The notes: a model not told the origin generated them from the sequence alone. Positions 19,175 to 32,445 are shown, numbered from the stretch's first letter. The stretch is 64,000 bases of DNA from Thalassospira sp. MCCC 1A03138 (GCF_002115785.1 NZ_JFJY01000002.1:558001-622000); one strand, 5' to 3'. A program made the numbers and translations.

Positions 19175-20383
19175 ATGATAACTGCTGCTGCCCGTAATGG
19201 TTTCTTTGGAAACCTTCCGATCCTTGCTCTTGCGCTCTCATCCTTCGGGATCGGTACGACCGAATTTGTTATCATGGGATTGTTGCCGGATGTGGCGACA
19301 GATCTCGGTGTAAGTATTCCCGATGCCGGGTTGCTGGTTACCGGTTATGCGTTGGGTGTTACGTTTGGCGCGCCGTTTCTGGCGATTGCGACGGCAAAAA
19401 TGGATCGTCGTCATGCCTTGTTGATGCTGATGGCAATTTTCATTTTCGGCAATTTCCTGTGTGCGATGGCACCGGACTACTGGCTTCTGATGGCGGCCCG
19501 TGTTGTGACCGCATTCTGCCATGGGGCATTCTTTGGTCTGGGGGCTGTTGTTGCGGCAAATCTTGTTGCGCCACATAAACGGGTACAGGCCATTGCCTTG
19601 ATGTTTTCCGGTCTGACATTGGCGAATGTTCTGGGTGTCCCGTTTGGCACGGCACTTGGTCAGGAACTCGGTTGGCGTTCGACTTTCTGGGCGGTTGTCG
19701 GGATCGGGGTTTTTGCGGCTGTGGCACTTTATTTCTGTTTGCCACGCAAGATCGCCGCATCGGGCGGTAGCTTGATTGCCGAAGCCCGGGCTTTGGCGAA
19801 AACCCAGGTTATCTTTGCCATGGCGATCAGTGTTCTGGCTTCGGCCAGCATGTTTAGCGTGTTTACCTATATCACCCCGATGTTGCAGAACATTACCGGC
19901 ATTTCTGCACGGCAGGTGACCTATGTTCTGCTGCTGTTCGGTGCCGGTTTGACGATAGGCAACTATATCGGTGGCCGTCTGGGGGATTGGCGCCTGATGC
20001 CCGCAATCATCGCGGCGTTTGTTCTCCTGATTGCGATACTTGCCGTATTTGCTGAAACCATCACCAATGTGATCCCGGCCGTGGCAACGGTTTTTGTCTG
20101 GGGAGTGGTTTCCTTCGCGCTGGTTTCGCCGCTTCAGATGCGGGTGGTTAACGAAGCCACGGAGGCACCCAATCTTGCATCGACCCTTAATCAGGGAGCC
20201 TTCAATCTTGGTAATGCTTCTGGTGCCTGGTTTGGCGGTATCGCGATTACACAGGGCGTTTCCTATCAGGATATCCCATGGCTTGGTGCCGGGATTGCGG
20301 TGATTGCCTTAATGTTTGCAGTCTGGAGCCACCTGATTGATCGCCGGGACGAGGCCTTTATCGAAACCGCAGCCAGCGCCTGA
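19175..20383 (+). CDS. MFS transporter, DHA1 family (AraJ/NepI-like)
   Basis: A major-facilitator permease of about 402 residues with twelve hydrophobic segments. The opening SSFGIGTTEFVIMGLLPDVA sequence is typical of the AraJ/YdhP/NepI branch of drug:H+ antiporters. The motif-A-like loop between helices 2 and 3 (TAKMDRRHAL) is present. Substrates in this branch include arabinose-like sugars, nucleosides and drugs, so none is assigned. The start is uncertain: ATG 19175 was taken, while TTG 19121 would add 18 residues. It is convergent with the TSUP gene. Confidence 0.85.
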   Translation: MITAAARNGFFGNLPILALALSSFGIGTTEFVIMGLLPDVATDLGVSIPDAGLLVTGYALGVTFGAPFLAIATAKMDRRHALLMLMAIFIFGNFLCAMAPDYWLLMAARVVTAFCHGAFFGLGAVVAANLVAPHKRVQAIALMFSGLTLANVLGVPFGTALGQELGWRSTFWAVVGIGVFAAVALYFCLPRKIAASGGSLIAEARALAKTQVIFAMAISVLASASMFSVFTYITPMLQNITGISARQVTYVLLLFGAGLTIGNYIGGRLGDWRLMPAIIAAFVLLIAILAVFAETITNVIPAVATVFVWGVVSFALVSPLQMRVVNEATEAPNLASTLNQGAFNLGNASGAWFGGIAITQGVSYQDIPWLGAGIAVIALMFAVWSHLIDRRDEAFIETAASA

Positions 20384-20401
20384 CGGATTTCGAAACCAAA
20401 T

Positions 20402-20436
20402 GCAAAGCCCGCTGGAAACCATTCGGCGGGCTTTGC
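20402..20436 (+). terminator. Hairpin between convergent transporter genes
   Basis: An 11-bp perfect stem, GCAAAGCCCGC/GCGGGCTTTGC, around a 13-base loop. There is no long T run on either side, but it is the only strong hairpin between the two convergent genes. Confidence 0.6.
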
Positions 20437-20463
20437 CACATCGTAAATAAGCTATATAGAACC

Positions 20464-21267
20464 TTATCCGGTCCAAACCTGCATTTGATCCCAATACTGG
20501 ATGATGGTGCCGCCGTACTGGTCGATGATCAGTTTGATCGAAATCGCGATAGAGGTGATAACCAGAAGCGGGCGTACGAGCCGTGCACCGACCTTCATCA
20601 CCATATGCGATCCGATCTGGGCGCCAATCAAAGAGCCGACAGCCATAACCACCCCGATGATCCAGACGACTTCGCCACCCGCAATGAACATGACAAGTGA
20701 CGCGAAATTTGATGTGAAGTTCAGAACCTTGGTGTGGGCGGTTGCCTTTGTCATGTTGAAACCAAGCAAAGCGACAAAAGCGATGGAAAAGAACGATCCG
20801 GTACCCGGTCCGAAAAAGCCATCGTAAAAGCCGATGCCAAAGCCTGCGGTAAAGGCAAATACCGACTTGCTGATAACCTGATGCGCGTCAATATCACCAA
20901 CGCGTGGCGAGAAAAGAAAATAAAGCGCAATCAGGATCAACAGAGCCGGAAGGATTTTAAGCAGGATGCTGGCATCAAGCATCTGCACCAGCACGGTACC
21001 AAGTGCCGATCCGGCAAATGTCAGGACGATCGCCAGTACCATATCTCGCGGATCAACATAACCCTTACGGATAAAGTTGATTGAAGATGTCAGGCTGCCA
21101 AAGCTGCCCTGCAGCTTGTTGGTTGCCAAAGCCTGTGCCGGGGTAATACCCGCCCAGAGCAGGGCCGGGATGGTAATCAATCCGCCGCCACCGGCTATTG
21201 AATCAACCATGCCGGCGAAGGCTGCGACAGCAAAAAGTATCAGTAAAAGATCAACGCCAAATTCCAT
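20464..21267 (-). CDS. TSUP-family permease (TauE/SafE, DUF81)
   Basis: A 267-residue membrane protein with eight hydrophobic helices, in two similar halves. The N-terminal SIAGGGGLITIPAL and the later GFYDGFFGPGTGSF sequences are the paired signatures of the TauE/SafE sulfite exporter family, which moves sulfonates, sulfite or organic acids. The start was set at 21267, where the first helix begins. The 22 extra residues of the longer frame are proline-rich and unlike the family. The substrate is unknown. Confidence 0.88.
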   Translation of the reverse strand: MEFGVDLLLILFAVAAFAGMVDSIAGGGGLITIPALLWAGITPAQALATNKLQGSFGSLTSSINFIRKGYVDPRDMVLAIVLTFAGSALGTVLVQMLDASILLKILPALLILIALYFLFSPRVGDIDAHQVISKSVFAFTAGFGIGFYDGFFGPGTGSFFSIAFVALLGFNMTKATAHTKVLNFTSNFASLVMFIAGGEVVWIIGVVMAVGSLIGAQIGSHMVMKVGARLVRPLLVITSIAISIKLIIDQYGGTIIQYWDQMQVWTG

Positions 21268-21462
21268 TGACTGAAATCCTGTGGATGGCACGTAAGGTGG
21301 GGCTGACGGGCCGGGTGGCAATAAACGGCGCAATCATATGTACTTGGCGGTCATCGTCCATTGTTACTTTGTAATGGCGACAATGTTGTTTGGTGTGCTG
21401 GCTTGCCAATCACCAGGCCGGGTTCTAGATATGTTTGACCCATTCATTTTGTGAGTTTTCCA

Positions 21463-22302
21463 ATGCCTGAATTGCCTGAAGTCGAAACGGTGACACGCGG
21501 TCTGACGCCGGTGATGGAAGGTTTCGTGGTTGATCACGTTGTGCAACGCCGTCCAAACCTGCGTTTTCCATTTCCGGAAAATTTTGTGGGACGCATGGCG
21601 GGGCGCCGGATCAATCAGCTGACCCGTCGGGCAAAATATATCCTGGGCTATCTGGATGACGGGCAGGTTCTGTTGGTCCATCTTGGAATGTCGGGCCGGA
21701 TGACGATTTTTGATGATCCCTTGGTGGGGGTTCCAGCCCCTGCAAAGCACGATCACGTCGATTTTGTCATGCAGAGTGGCGCGGTTGTCCGGTTTACCGA
21801 TCCGCGGCGGTTCGGGGTTATCACCCTGATTGCTGCGGACGAGGTTAATACCCACAAGATGCTTGCCGATATTGGGCCGGAGCCATTGGGCAACAGTTTT
21901 AATGCGACCGTTCTGGCGGCGGGAATAGCCAAACGCGCAAGTCCGATCAAAACTGTGCTGCTTGATCAGCGATTGGTTGCGGGACTTGGTAATATATATG
22001 TATGCGAAGCATTGTTCAGATCGGGCATCGCGCCGGACCGTTTGGCCAAGGATTTGAAACCGGACGAGATTGAGCGTCTTTACCGGGAAATCCGGTTGGT
22101 TCTTGAGGACGCGATTGCCGCTGGAGGATCGAGCCTGAAAGATCATCGTCAGGCCAATGGCGAGCTTGGCTATTTTCAGCACAGCTTCCGCGTCTATGGC
22201 CGAGAGGGTGAAGGTTGCTTTGCCGATGGTTGCGGCAGCACCGTCGGGCGAATCGTACAGGCAGGGCGATCAACCTTCTTCTGCCCGACATGTCAGAAAT
22301 AA
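21463..22302 (+). CDS. mutM: Formamidopyrimidine-DNA glycosylase
   Basis: Removes 8-oxoguanine and formamidopyrimidines and nicks the abasic site (base excision repair). The mature protein must begin with the catalytic proline, so the start is ATG 21463 (MPELPEVETV), not the GTG four codons upstream. The H-x-G-M-S-G-R loop is present. The C-terminal zinc finger reads CFADGC...CPTC, with a four-residue spacing in the first pair instead of the usual two. Length 279 is normal. The position before an enoyl-CoA hydratase, rpsT and dnaA is a common alphaproteobacterial order. Confidence 0.96.
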   Translation: MPELPEVETVTRGLTPVMEGFVVDHVVQRRPNLRFPFPENFVGRMAGRRINQLTRRAKYILGYLDDGQVLLVHLGMSGRMTIFDDPLVGVPAPAKHDHVDFVMQSGAVVRFTDPRRFGVITLIAADEVNTHKMLADIGPEPLGNSFNATVLAAGIAKRASPIKTVLLDQRLVAGLGNIYVCEALFRSGIAPDRLAKDLKPDEIERLYREIRLVLEDAIAAGGSSLKDHRQANGELGYFQHSFRVYGREGEGCFADGCGSTVGRIVQAGRSTFFCPTCQK

Positions 22303-22469
22303 ATCCCTGACCCGCATGTGAGCCGGGAAACCGACCTAGTTATCATTTGATCCTGCCGGCTCGGTTGCGGCCAGCAAATAAAATCGGTAAAACAGTATCA
22401 AAATATGGTTTCGACCGAATCGGCCTGCTTTTGAATGTGGGCGCGATTCTCCGACAAAGGATTTGCAGA

Positions 22470-23246
22470 ATGTCATACGAGAACATCATTGCCGAGGTTA
22501 AGGGCAATGTCGGCCTGATCACTCTTAATCGTCCCCAGGCTTTGAACGCGCTTTGTGCGGCATTGATCACCGACATCGGTGGGGCGCTTGATCAGTTCGA
22601 AAATGACGAAAACATTCGCGCCATCGTCATTACCGGATCGGAACGGGCCTTTGCGGCCGGGGCCGATATCAAGGAAATGGCCGATTATGATTATATGGAT
22701 GTCTATAAGAGCGACTTCATCACCAAGGGCTGGACACGGGTGGCGAGCTGCCGCAAGCCGGTTATTGCCGCGGTCGCGGGCTTTGCGCTTGGCGGCGGTT
22801 GCGAGCTTGCGATGATGTGCGACATCATTCTTGCTGCGGATACGGCAAAGTTCGGTCAGCCGGAAATCACCATCGGAACCATTCCGGGTGCTGGCGGAAC
22901 GCAGCGCCTTACGCGTGCCATTGGCAAATCCAAAGCAATGGAAATGTGCCTTACCGGTCGGATGATGGATGCTGAAGAAGCAGAACGCTCGGGACTCGTC
23001 GCACGAGTCGTCCCGGCCGACTCGCTTATGGAAGAAGCGATGAAACTGGCTGATAAAATTGCTTCTTTTTCTGGCCCGGTTTCGATGAAGGTGAAAGAAA
23101 GTGTCAGCAAGTCTTATGAAATGTCTCTGACCGAAGGTCTGATGTTTGAACGTCGCGAGTTCCATTCGACATTCGCGCTCGATGACCGGGCCGAGGGCAT
23201 GAAAGCCTTTGCTGAAAAGAGAAAACCGGACTTCAAGCATCGCTGA
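22470..23246 (+). CDS. Enoyl-CoA hydratase
   Basis: A 258-residue crotonase-fold enzyme that hydrates trans-2-enoyl-CoA in fatty-acid beta-oxidation. The oxyanion-hole and CoA sequence [11 protein letters not shown] and the [14 protein letters not shown] segment are present. The two catalytic glutamates lie in the GCELAM and [17 protein letters not shown] stretches (about residues 115 and 135), which fits the mitochondrial ECHS1-like group. The start at ATG 22470 follows an AAAGGA ribosome binding site. The frame is open to 22347, but the extra part is not family-like. Confidence 0.93.
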   Translation: MSYENIIAEVKGNVGLITLNRPQALNALCAALITDIGGALDQFENDENIRAIVITGSERAFAAGADIKEMADYDYMDVYKSDFITKGWTRVASCRKPVIAAVAGFALGGGCELAMMCDIILAADTAKFGQPEITIGTIPGAGGTQRLTRAIGKSKAMEMCLTGRMMDAEEAERSGLVARVVPADSLMEEAMKLADKIASFSGPVSMKVKESVSKSYEMSLTEGLMFERREFHSTFALDDRAEGMKAFAEKRKPDFKHR

Positions 23247-23422
23247 TTCGGGCTGGATCGTACCCTGATACCTGCGATGCATTGCTGCCTTGCAGTAGTA
23301 AAGAGTCGCAAACCGCGGAAATTCAGCGGGATTGAAGGTATCGGGGGTTGACGAGGGTTTCCGACGGAGCTATAAGCCGCGCTCCGAATTACGTAACATT
23401 TGTTTTAAGAGACAGGTTCGCA

Positions 23423-23683
23423 ATGGCTCACCATAAATCGGCCAAGAAGCGCATTCGCCGCAACGCCGCACGTGCAGAAGTTAATGGTGCACGCATCGGT
23501 CGCATTCGTACCTTCGTTAAGAAGGTCGAGGCTGCGCTGAACGTTGGCGACAAAGATGCCGCTCTGGCTGCGCTGAAAGTTGCAGAGCCGGAAATGGCAC
23601 GTGGCGCGCAGCTCGGCGTTCTGCACAAGAACACCGTCGCTCGTAAGGTCTCGCGTCTGACCGCTCGCGTCAAAGCGCTTTAA
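23423..23683 (+). CDS. rpsT: 30S ribosomal protein S20
   Basis: An 86-residue, lysine- and arginine-rich S20 protein that binds 16S rRNA early in assembly. It begins [13 protein letters not shown], and the C-terminal helix [17 protein letters not shown] is typical. ATG 23423 was chosen by family length; an open upstream stretch to 23348 is not conserved. A hairpin terminator follows, and dnaA lies downstream on the same strand but in a separate transcript. Confidence 0.97.
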   Translation: MAHHKSAKKRIRRNAARAEVNGARIGRIRTFVKKVEAALNVGDKDAALAALKVAEPEMARGAQLGVLHKNTVARKVSRLTARVKAL

Positions 23684-23709
23684 TTTATCCCTTACGGGAT
23701 GGCGAGTCG

Positions 23710-23736
23710 AAGGCCGTGCTTGTAGCACGGCCTTTT
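23710..23736 (+). terminator. Terminator after rpsT
   Basis: Stem AAGGCCGTGC/GCACGGCCTT with a five-base loop, followed by TTTT. Confidence 0.85.
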
Positions 23737-24075
23737 CGCTGCCCGGATTTCGTCGAATCACCTTTTGTTCCTTGGTTGCGGCATCGCAAAAAACCGCACA
23801 AACAAAGGACTGTTTTGGTGCCGAAATCCTTTTAACGTTCTGTTAAAGATCGCCTTGCCTGATGCGGATCGCATCAGTACAGTGTTTTGACTTCGCTGGC
23901 CGCGCAACGCGGCGAAAGACGAAGAACCAAAAAACAAAAGGCGCGAGTACGCTTCCAAGACTTGGTGGAAGACAGGCGTGTTGATCATGTTTGTGATCAA
24001 CGCGGGCGAGTACTTTTTTGTCTTTCGCGTTTTGTTTGGTAGTGAAGATTGATTAAGCGGGGAAAGGTTCTAACA
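23737..24075 (+). promoter_or_regulatory. Structured dnaA leader/promoter region
   Basis: This 339-base stretch holds no gene. It contains two perfect hairpins, CTTCCA/TGGAAG (23952-23971) and GTTGATCA/TGATCAAC (23980-24001). They are bracketed by two direct copies of GCGAGTAC (23943-23950 and 24006-24013), the second followed by a T run. No consensus DnaA box (TTATCCACA-like) was found by eye, so an origin is not claimed. It may be a structured 5' untranslated region controlling dnaA. Confidence 0.4.
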
Positions 24076-25659
24076 GTGCAGCACGCCGTTAGGGGAACGC
24101 AATCGGCACTCGGGGAGTCCAACGGGGGGATTCCGGGTGACCAGCAGGCGGCACTAGACGATCACGCGAAAGCGACATGGCAGATTGTTCGCGAAAAGCT
24201 TCGTTCGGAGTTTGGCGCGACAGCTTATCGCTATTGGCTTGATCCCGTCGCATTGATCGCGGTCGAAGCCGGTGTTGCGCGTCTTGGTGCGCCAACGCGT
24301 GCAATGCGTGACTGGGTAACTCAGCACTATCTGGATCGTATTCAATCCTTCTGGCATTCCGAGGATGAGAATATCCATTTTGTCGAGATCGTTGTTGTTC
24401 AGCCGGCAAATGGTAATGGTCAGAAAAGCCCGCCTTCTTCCTCCGCTTCGAATTCAGGTGCCCCCCAGTCCGGGAATGGTAGTGCGCGTGGTCGCATCAG
24501 TGACGATGTCACACGGCTGGATAAAGTCGCGAACGAGGTGACTGGTGTTGAAGGTTCCAGCCCATCCTATGCGGGCAATGCAAAAGGTCTGGTTTCCGGC
24601 GGTCGCAAGGCAATTGGCACCATGTCCGATGACGGCATATCGGCCGCACTTGATCCGCGATATACATTCGACAATTTCGTGATCGGCAAGCCGAACGAAT
24701 TTGCCTATGCGGCAGCACGCCGCCTGGCCGAAGCCGAATCGGTGCCTTTCAACCCGCTGTTCCTTTATGGCGGTGTTGGCCTTGGTAAAACCCACCTGAT
24801 GCACGCGATTGCATGGCATATTCGCCGCACGCAGCCGCACCGCACGGTGATTTACCTGTCTGCTGAAAAATTCATGTACCGCTTCATCCGGGCCTTGCGT
24901 GACAAGAACACCGTCGATTTCAAGGATCAGTTCCGGTCCGTCGATGTTCTGATGGTTGATGACGTTCAGTTCATTTCGGGCAAGGACTCGACCCAGGAAG
25001 AATTCTTCCACACCTTCAATGCGCTGGTGGATCAGGGGCGTCAGATCATTGTGTCCGCTGACAAGTCGCCATCCGATCTGGAAGATATCGAAGAACGCCT
25101 GCGTTCGCGTCTTGGCTCGGGCCTTGTTGCCGATATTCATGCTACGACCTATGAATTGCGTCTGGGTATTCTCGAATCGAAGGCAGAGCGTCAGAACATA
25201 GAGCTGCCACAGCGTGTGATGGAGTTTCTGGCTCACAAGATCACCGCGAACGTGCGCGAGCTTGAAGGCGCGCTTAACCGCGTGATCGCCCATGCGCAGC
25301 TTGTCGGTCGTGAAATCAGTCTCGAGATGGTTCAGGACGTGCTGCACGACGTCCTGCGAGCATCCGAACGCCGGGTTTCGATTGAAGAAATTCAGAAAAA
25401 AGTTGCCGAGCATTTCAACATCAAGGTGTCGGACATGCATTCCGCCCGTCGTGCCCGGGCAGTTGCCCGCCCGCGTCAGGTTGCGATGTATCTGTCCAAA
25501 CAATTGACGACGCATTCCCTACCGGAAATCGGTCGTAAATTTGGCGGTCGTGACCATACGACCGTCATGCATGCAGTTCGCAAGATCGAAGAGTTGCATG
25601 TGAGCGATCCGTCGCTGTCGGAAGACATCGACCTGTTGCGTCGTATGCTTGAAGGCTGA
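24076..25659 (+). CDS. dnaA: Chromosomal replication initiator DnaA
   Basis: AAA+ protein that melts the origin. Domain I lies at about residues 30-110, followed by a low-complexity linker rich in Ser, Gly and Asn. Domain III has Walker A GGVGLGKT (about 231) and Walker B VDVLMVDD (about 290). Domain IV ends in the DNA-binding signature GGRDHTTVMHAV. The start was placed at GTG 24076 because GGGGAAAGG lies 9 bases upstream. A TTG at 24049 in the same frame would add 9 residues. The 527-residue length is typical of alphaproteobacterial DnaA with a long linker. Confidence 0.96.
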   Translation: MQHAVRGTQSALGESNGGIPGDQQAALDDHAKATWQIVREKLRSEFGATAYRYWLDPVALIAVEAGVARLGAPTRAMRDWVTQHYLDRIQSFWHSEDENIHFVEIVVVQPANGNGQKSPPSSSASNSGAPQSGNGSARGRISDDVTRLDKVANEVTGVEGSSPSYAGNAKGLVSGGRKAIGTMSDDGISAALDPRYTFDNFVIGKPNEFAYAAARRLAEAESVPFNPLFLYGGVGLGKTHLMHAIAWHIRRTQPHRTVIYLSAEKFMYRFIRALRDKNTVDFKDQFRSVDVLMVDDVQFISGKDSTQEEFFHTFNALVDQGRQIIVSADKSPSDLEDIEERLRSRLGSGLVADIHATTYELRLGILESKAERQNIELPQRVMEFLAHKITANVRELEGALNRVIAHAQLVGREISLEMVQDVLHDVLRASERRVSIEEIQKKVAEHFNIKVSDMHSARRARAVARPRQVAMYLSKQLTTHSLPEIGRKFGGRDHTTVMHAVRKIEELHVSDPSLSEDIDLLRRMLEG

Positions 25660-25970
25660 TCGCAGTTTGAAAATACGCTACGGGTCACGGTCCAGGGGCG
25701 GTGACCCGTTCTGATATTCCAGTCGGATATTTACGGTAATCGACGGGCTGAAAATCAGGCATCGCGCGGGGTTCTGCCTTTTGCGTGCATTGTGTTGGAA
25801 AATATACAACGACTCGGTTTGTTTGCTTGGGTTTAAGCCTTAAAAATCCTTCGATTTCCCAGCATGCATGTTATAATGCGTCTGCCTTGCCCGAAAGGGT
25901 GGAGCAAAAGCGACAAAACCGATTATAAATCAATTTGTTAAACCAATACTGACAGACGGATAGGACGGGC
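25660..25970 (+). other. dnaA-dnaN intergenic region with a hairpin
   Basis: The stem ACGGGTCAC/GTGACCCGT (25680-25709) follows dnaA and may end its transcript, although the tail is not U-rich. A TTATAAT-like sequence (25872) could be a -10 element of a dnaN promoter. No DnaA-box cluster and no gene were seen. Confidence 0.4.
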
Positions 25971-27089
25971 ATGAAGCTGACCATTGAACGCGCGGCTCTG
26001 TTGAAATCTTTGACCCATGTTCAAAGTGTGGTCGAACGGCGAAATACCATTCCGATTCTGTCCAATATTTTGCTGCGGGCGGAGAATGACCAGCTTTCTC
26101 TGACGGCAACGGACATGGATCTTGAGGTGATTGAAACCACCACTGCAGAAGTCAGTGAAGCCGGTGCAACCACAACCCCCGCCCATACCCTTTACGAGAT
26201 TGTCCGCAAGTTGCCGGAAGGCTCGCAGGTGCAAATCGCGCTTGAGCCAGGTGCAGGGCGTCTTACCCTGTCGGCGGGTCGTTCGAAATTCAATCTGGCG
26301 GTTCTTCCGGTTGATGACTTCCCGGTCATGTCCGGTGGCGAGCTTCCGGTTAGCTTCGGCCTTGCCGCGGCGGAACTTCGCGGTCTGATCGATCGTGCCG
26401 AATTTGCGATTTCGACCGAAGAAACCCGTTATTACCTGAACGGTATCTATTTTCACGCGACAGACGCCGAAGGAACCAAAATCCTGCGTGCGGTTGCAAC
26501 CGATGGCCATCGTCTGGCGCGCGTCGAAGCACCGCTTCCCGACGGGGCGGAAAACATGCCGGGCGTCATTGTACCACGCAAAACCGTTGGCGAATTGCGC
26601 AAGCTGATCGAGGAAACCGGCGAAGCGGTCGATATCGCATTGTCCGATACCAAAATTCGCTTTGGTTTCGGAAAGGCGGTTCTGACCTCCAAACTGATCG
26701 ATGGTACGTTCCCGGATTACGAACGTGTCATTCCGTCTGGCAATGACAAGACCCTTGATATCGAATGCAAGGCTTTCGCAGACGCTGTTGACCGCGTTTC
26801 CGCCATTTCGATCGAAAAATCGCGTGCGGTCAAAGTCGTCATGTCGGGTAATACCCTGACCCTTTCTGCGTCGAGCCCGGAACACGGAACCGCATCCGAG
26901 GAACTCGAAATCAATTATGATGCTGATGACATCGAAATCGGTTTCAACTCGCGTTATTTGCTCGATATCGCCAAGCAGGTGAAGGGTGACACCCTCAACC
27001 TTCTGATGTCGGACGGATCATCGCCGACCATTCTGCGCGATACCGATGATCTGTCGGCATTGTATGTTCTGATGCCGATGCGCGTCTGA
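25971..27089 (+). CDS. dnaN: DNA polymerase III beta sliding clamp
   Basis: A 372-residue ring clamp that tethers the replicative polymerase to DNA. It has three similar domains, recognisable from the MKLTIERAALLKSL start, the NTIPILSNILL segment, the VATDGHRLA strand and the C-terminal YVLMPMRV peptide that forms part of the ligand pocket. ATG 25971 is the first conserved residue and has AGGACGGGC upstream. recF follows 64 bases later, so dnaN-recF-gyrB may form one transcript. Confidence 0.97.
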   Translation: MKLTIERAALLKSLTHVQSVVERRNTIPILSNILLRAENDQLSLTATDMDLEVIETTTAEVSEAGATTTPAHTLYEIVRKLPEGSQVQIALEPGAGRLTLSAGRSKFNLAVLPVDDFPVMSGGELPVSFGLAAAELRGLIDRAEFAISTEETRYYLNGIYFHATDAEGTKILRAVATDGHRLARVEAPLPDGAENMPGVIVPRKTVGELRKLIEETGEAVDIALSDTKIRFGFGKAVLTSKLIDGTFPDYERVIPSGNDKTLDIECKAFADAVDRVSAISIEKSRAVKVVMSGNTLTLSASSPEHGTASEELEINYDADDIEIGFNSRYLLDIAKQVKGDTLNLLMSDGSSPTILRDTDDLSALYVLMPMRV

Positions 27090-27153
27090 CGGTTAGCGCA
27101 CTTTTGCTGTGGCTGTTCTTGCCCATAATCTTCCACACCAAGACGGTACGTCG

Positions 27154-30793
<3,640 letters not shown>

Positions 30794-30800
30794 TTATCGG

Positions 30801-30805
30801 CGTGT
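30801..30805 (+). repeat. Target-site duplication, left copy (CGTGT)
   Basis: The five bases CGTGT precede the left terminus. The same five bases follow the right terminus at 59001-59005. A 5-bp duplication is what Tn7/Tn402-type transposases make. Confidence 0.88.
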
Positions 30806-30873
30806 TGTGAATTGACTCATAAATCTGGAAACGTGACGCATAAATCTAGAATCTGTGACGCGTAAAGTTGGAA
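30806..30873 (+). repeat. Transposon left end with three TnsB-type binding repeats
   Basis: After the terminal TGTGAAT, three 18-bp repeats of consensus TGACGCATAAATCTAGAA lie at 30813-30830, 30834-30851 and 30856-30873. Spacing is 21 and 22 bp, two helical turns, so a protein would bind all three on one face. This is the usual build of a Tn7-like end. Confidence 0.85.
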
Positions 30874-30907
30874 CCATGGCTGTGAACTTTTGCAGCCATG
30901 GTTTTTT
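30872..30907 (+). terminator. Terminator just inside the transposon left end
   Basis: The 11-bp stem AACCATGGCTG/CAGCCATGGTT with a 10-base loop ends in a run of six T. It follows the last end repeat directly. It would stop gyrB read-through before the cargo and replace the displaced gyrB terminator. Confidence 0.85.
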
Positions 30908-31107
30908 GTGGTTATGGACTGAAAATTTGGTTCGAAGAATCGCCCCTGAGTTCCATTTCGTCGAAAAGGGTCGCCAAGAAGTGGCTTCCTGAATAGTATT
31001 TGTTCGTCAGACAGGGTATTACTCCGTCGGAAAAATATAAAACAAATACCAATTCGGGAGGCGCGGACAACAGGCCCAAATGCCGTCGATCCGTGGAAAA
31101 TAACGCA

Positions 31108-32445
31108 ATGCGTTTGTGGCCAGCGATTTCGTTTCGCGCTGTGCTCCGACTGATTGCCGGTATCGCGGTATTTGCGACATACGGCAAAGCGGGCGCGTGC
31201 GAACTGAGCATTCTGACGTCCTATCCGTCGTCATTTTACAAACCGTTTATCGACCTTTTTGTTCAGAAAACGGGTGCAGAGGACGTTTGTGTTCAGAATA
31301 AAAACACCATCGGTCTGATTTCCCATGTGCGCGAAAATCGTCGCCCGGTTCCTGATATCGTTTGGGCCAGTTCGCCGGTTGCGTTCGAACTTCTTGATCA
31401 ACAAGATGCCTTGGCGAAGTTCCCGGACAAGGTATCAAAACCGATTGGTGATGGCGGTATTCAGCCAGATGCGCCTGACGGATCACGTTTTGGGTTTGCG
31501 TTGTCGACAATCGGCGTGATGTCCGGGGCTGATCAGCCATTTGGAAACGGGCCGATTGAAATCGCCGATCTTGCGTCGCCGGATTATTACGGCCTGCTGG
31601 GTATGAGTTCGCCGTCACGCAGCGGCACCACCCATCTTTTTGTCGAAAGCCTGTTGCAACAATATGGCTGGCAGGATGGCTGGGCCTTGCTGTCGCAAAT
31701 TGGCGGGAACCTTGCGACCGTCACCGCACGCAGTTTTGGCGTGCGCGACGGTGTTGCACGTAATCGGTTCCCCTATGGGATCGGGATCGATTTTCTGGCC
31801 CAGTCTGAGCCGCAAACTGGTGATGCCCTGTTATTTCAATCTTTCTCGCCTGGCTGGTATTTCCCGGCCAGTGTGGCAGTGACCGGATTGGGGGCGCAAA
31901 ATGTGCGGTCTCTGGAGTTCGTTGATTTCCTGCGTGGCGCTGCCGCCCAGCAGTTGCTGTTGCAACCGGAAATCCGGCGAATTCCGATTGATCCGAAATT
32001 GTGGCCGCAGGCCGGATTTCTACCGTCTGCAAACAATCCGGCACAGGGGCTTGATCTAAGACTGGCAGCACGTCGCATGGCGGTGGTCAACGCGCTTTAT
32101 GATGACATGATCACGCACCGGCTGCTTGAGCTTCGAAAACTTTGGCAATCATTGCGCCGGTTGGAAGCGACACCGGTGATTGCCCAGTCTGACGCGACCA
32201 AACCGTTGCTGAGTGCGGTGCGTGATGCGCTTGAATCCGTTCCGGTTGCGGCCTTTATGGCCAATGAACACAGCTTTGAACGGGTGTTTTCCGATGTCAT
32301 ACCGTCTGAAAACACGGTTGTTGGCAGACTGCGGGTGCAAGACAGCTGGTCAAACGATTTCAGTCAGCGTTTCAAATCGGCCCGCGAGTTGATCGCGCGC
32401 ATGGACTCGTTTCAAAGTCACCTTGATACGGGCACCGTGAAATGA
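31108..32445 (+). CDS. Periplasmic binding protein of a PgtC-like sensing system
   Basis: A secreted binding protein of about 445 residues. The hydrophobic leader ends near a KAGAC site, and the ELSILTSYPSSF strand opens the mature fold. The segment SPSRSGTTHL is shared almost exactly with the transporter binding protein at 36011, so both probably bind the same class of ligand. The gene overlaps the kinase gene by four bases. This order (binding protein, kinase, sigma-54 activator) is that of PgtC-PgtB-PgtA, which controls phosphoglycerate uptake in Salmonella. I infer that it presents ligand to the kinase. The C-terminal third, about 130 residues, is helical and may contact the kinase. The start was set at ATG 31108. 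Confidence 0.78.
   Translation: MRLWPAISFRAVLRLIAGIAVFATYGKAGACELSILTSYPSSFYKPFIDLFVQKTGAEDVCVQNKNTIGLISHVRENRRPVPDIVWASSPVAFELLDQQDALAKFPDKVSKPIGDGGIQPDAPDGSRFGFALSTIGVMSGADQPFGNGPIEIADLASPDYYGLLGMSSPSRSGTTHLFVESLLQQYGWQDGWALLSQIGGNLATVTARSFGVRDGVARNRFPYGIGIDFLAQSEPQTGDALLFQSFSPGWYFPASVAVTGLGAQNVRSLEFVDFLRGAAAQQLLLQPEIRRIPIDPKLWPQAGFLPSANNPAQGLDLRLAARRMAVVNALYDDMITHRLLELRKLWQSLRRLEATPVIAQSDATKPLLSAVRDALESVPVAAFMANEHSFERVFSDVIPSENTVVGRLRVQDSWSNDFSQRFKSARELIARMDSFQSHLDTGTVK

Noticed and set aside
24454-25515. 353-codon minus-strand frame opposite dnaA, and similar long frames opposite dnaN, gyrB and the kinase
   Set aside because: Antisense shadows of well-identified genes; no domain or start signal.
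23737-25970. Replication origin around dnaA
   Set aside because: No cluster of DnaA boxes or clear unwinding element was found by eye in either gap flanking dnaA. In many alphaproteobacteria the origin is elsewhere.
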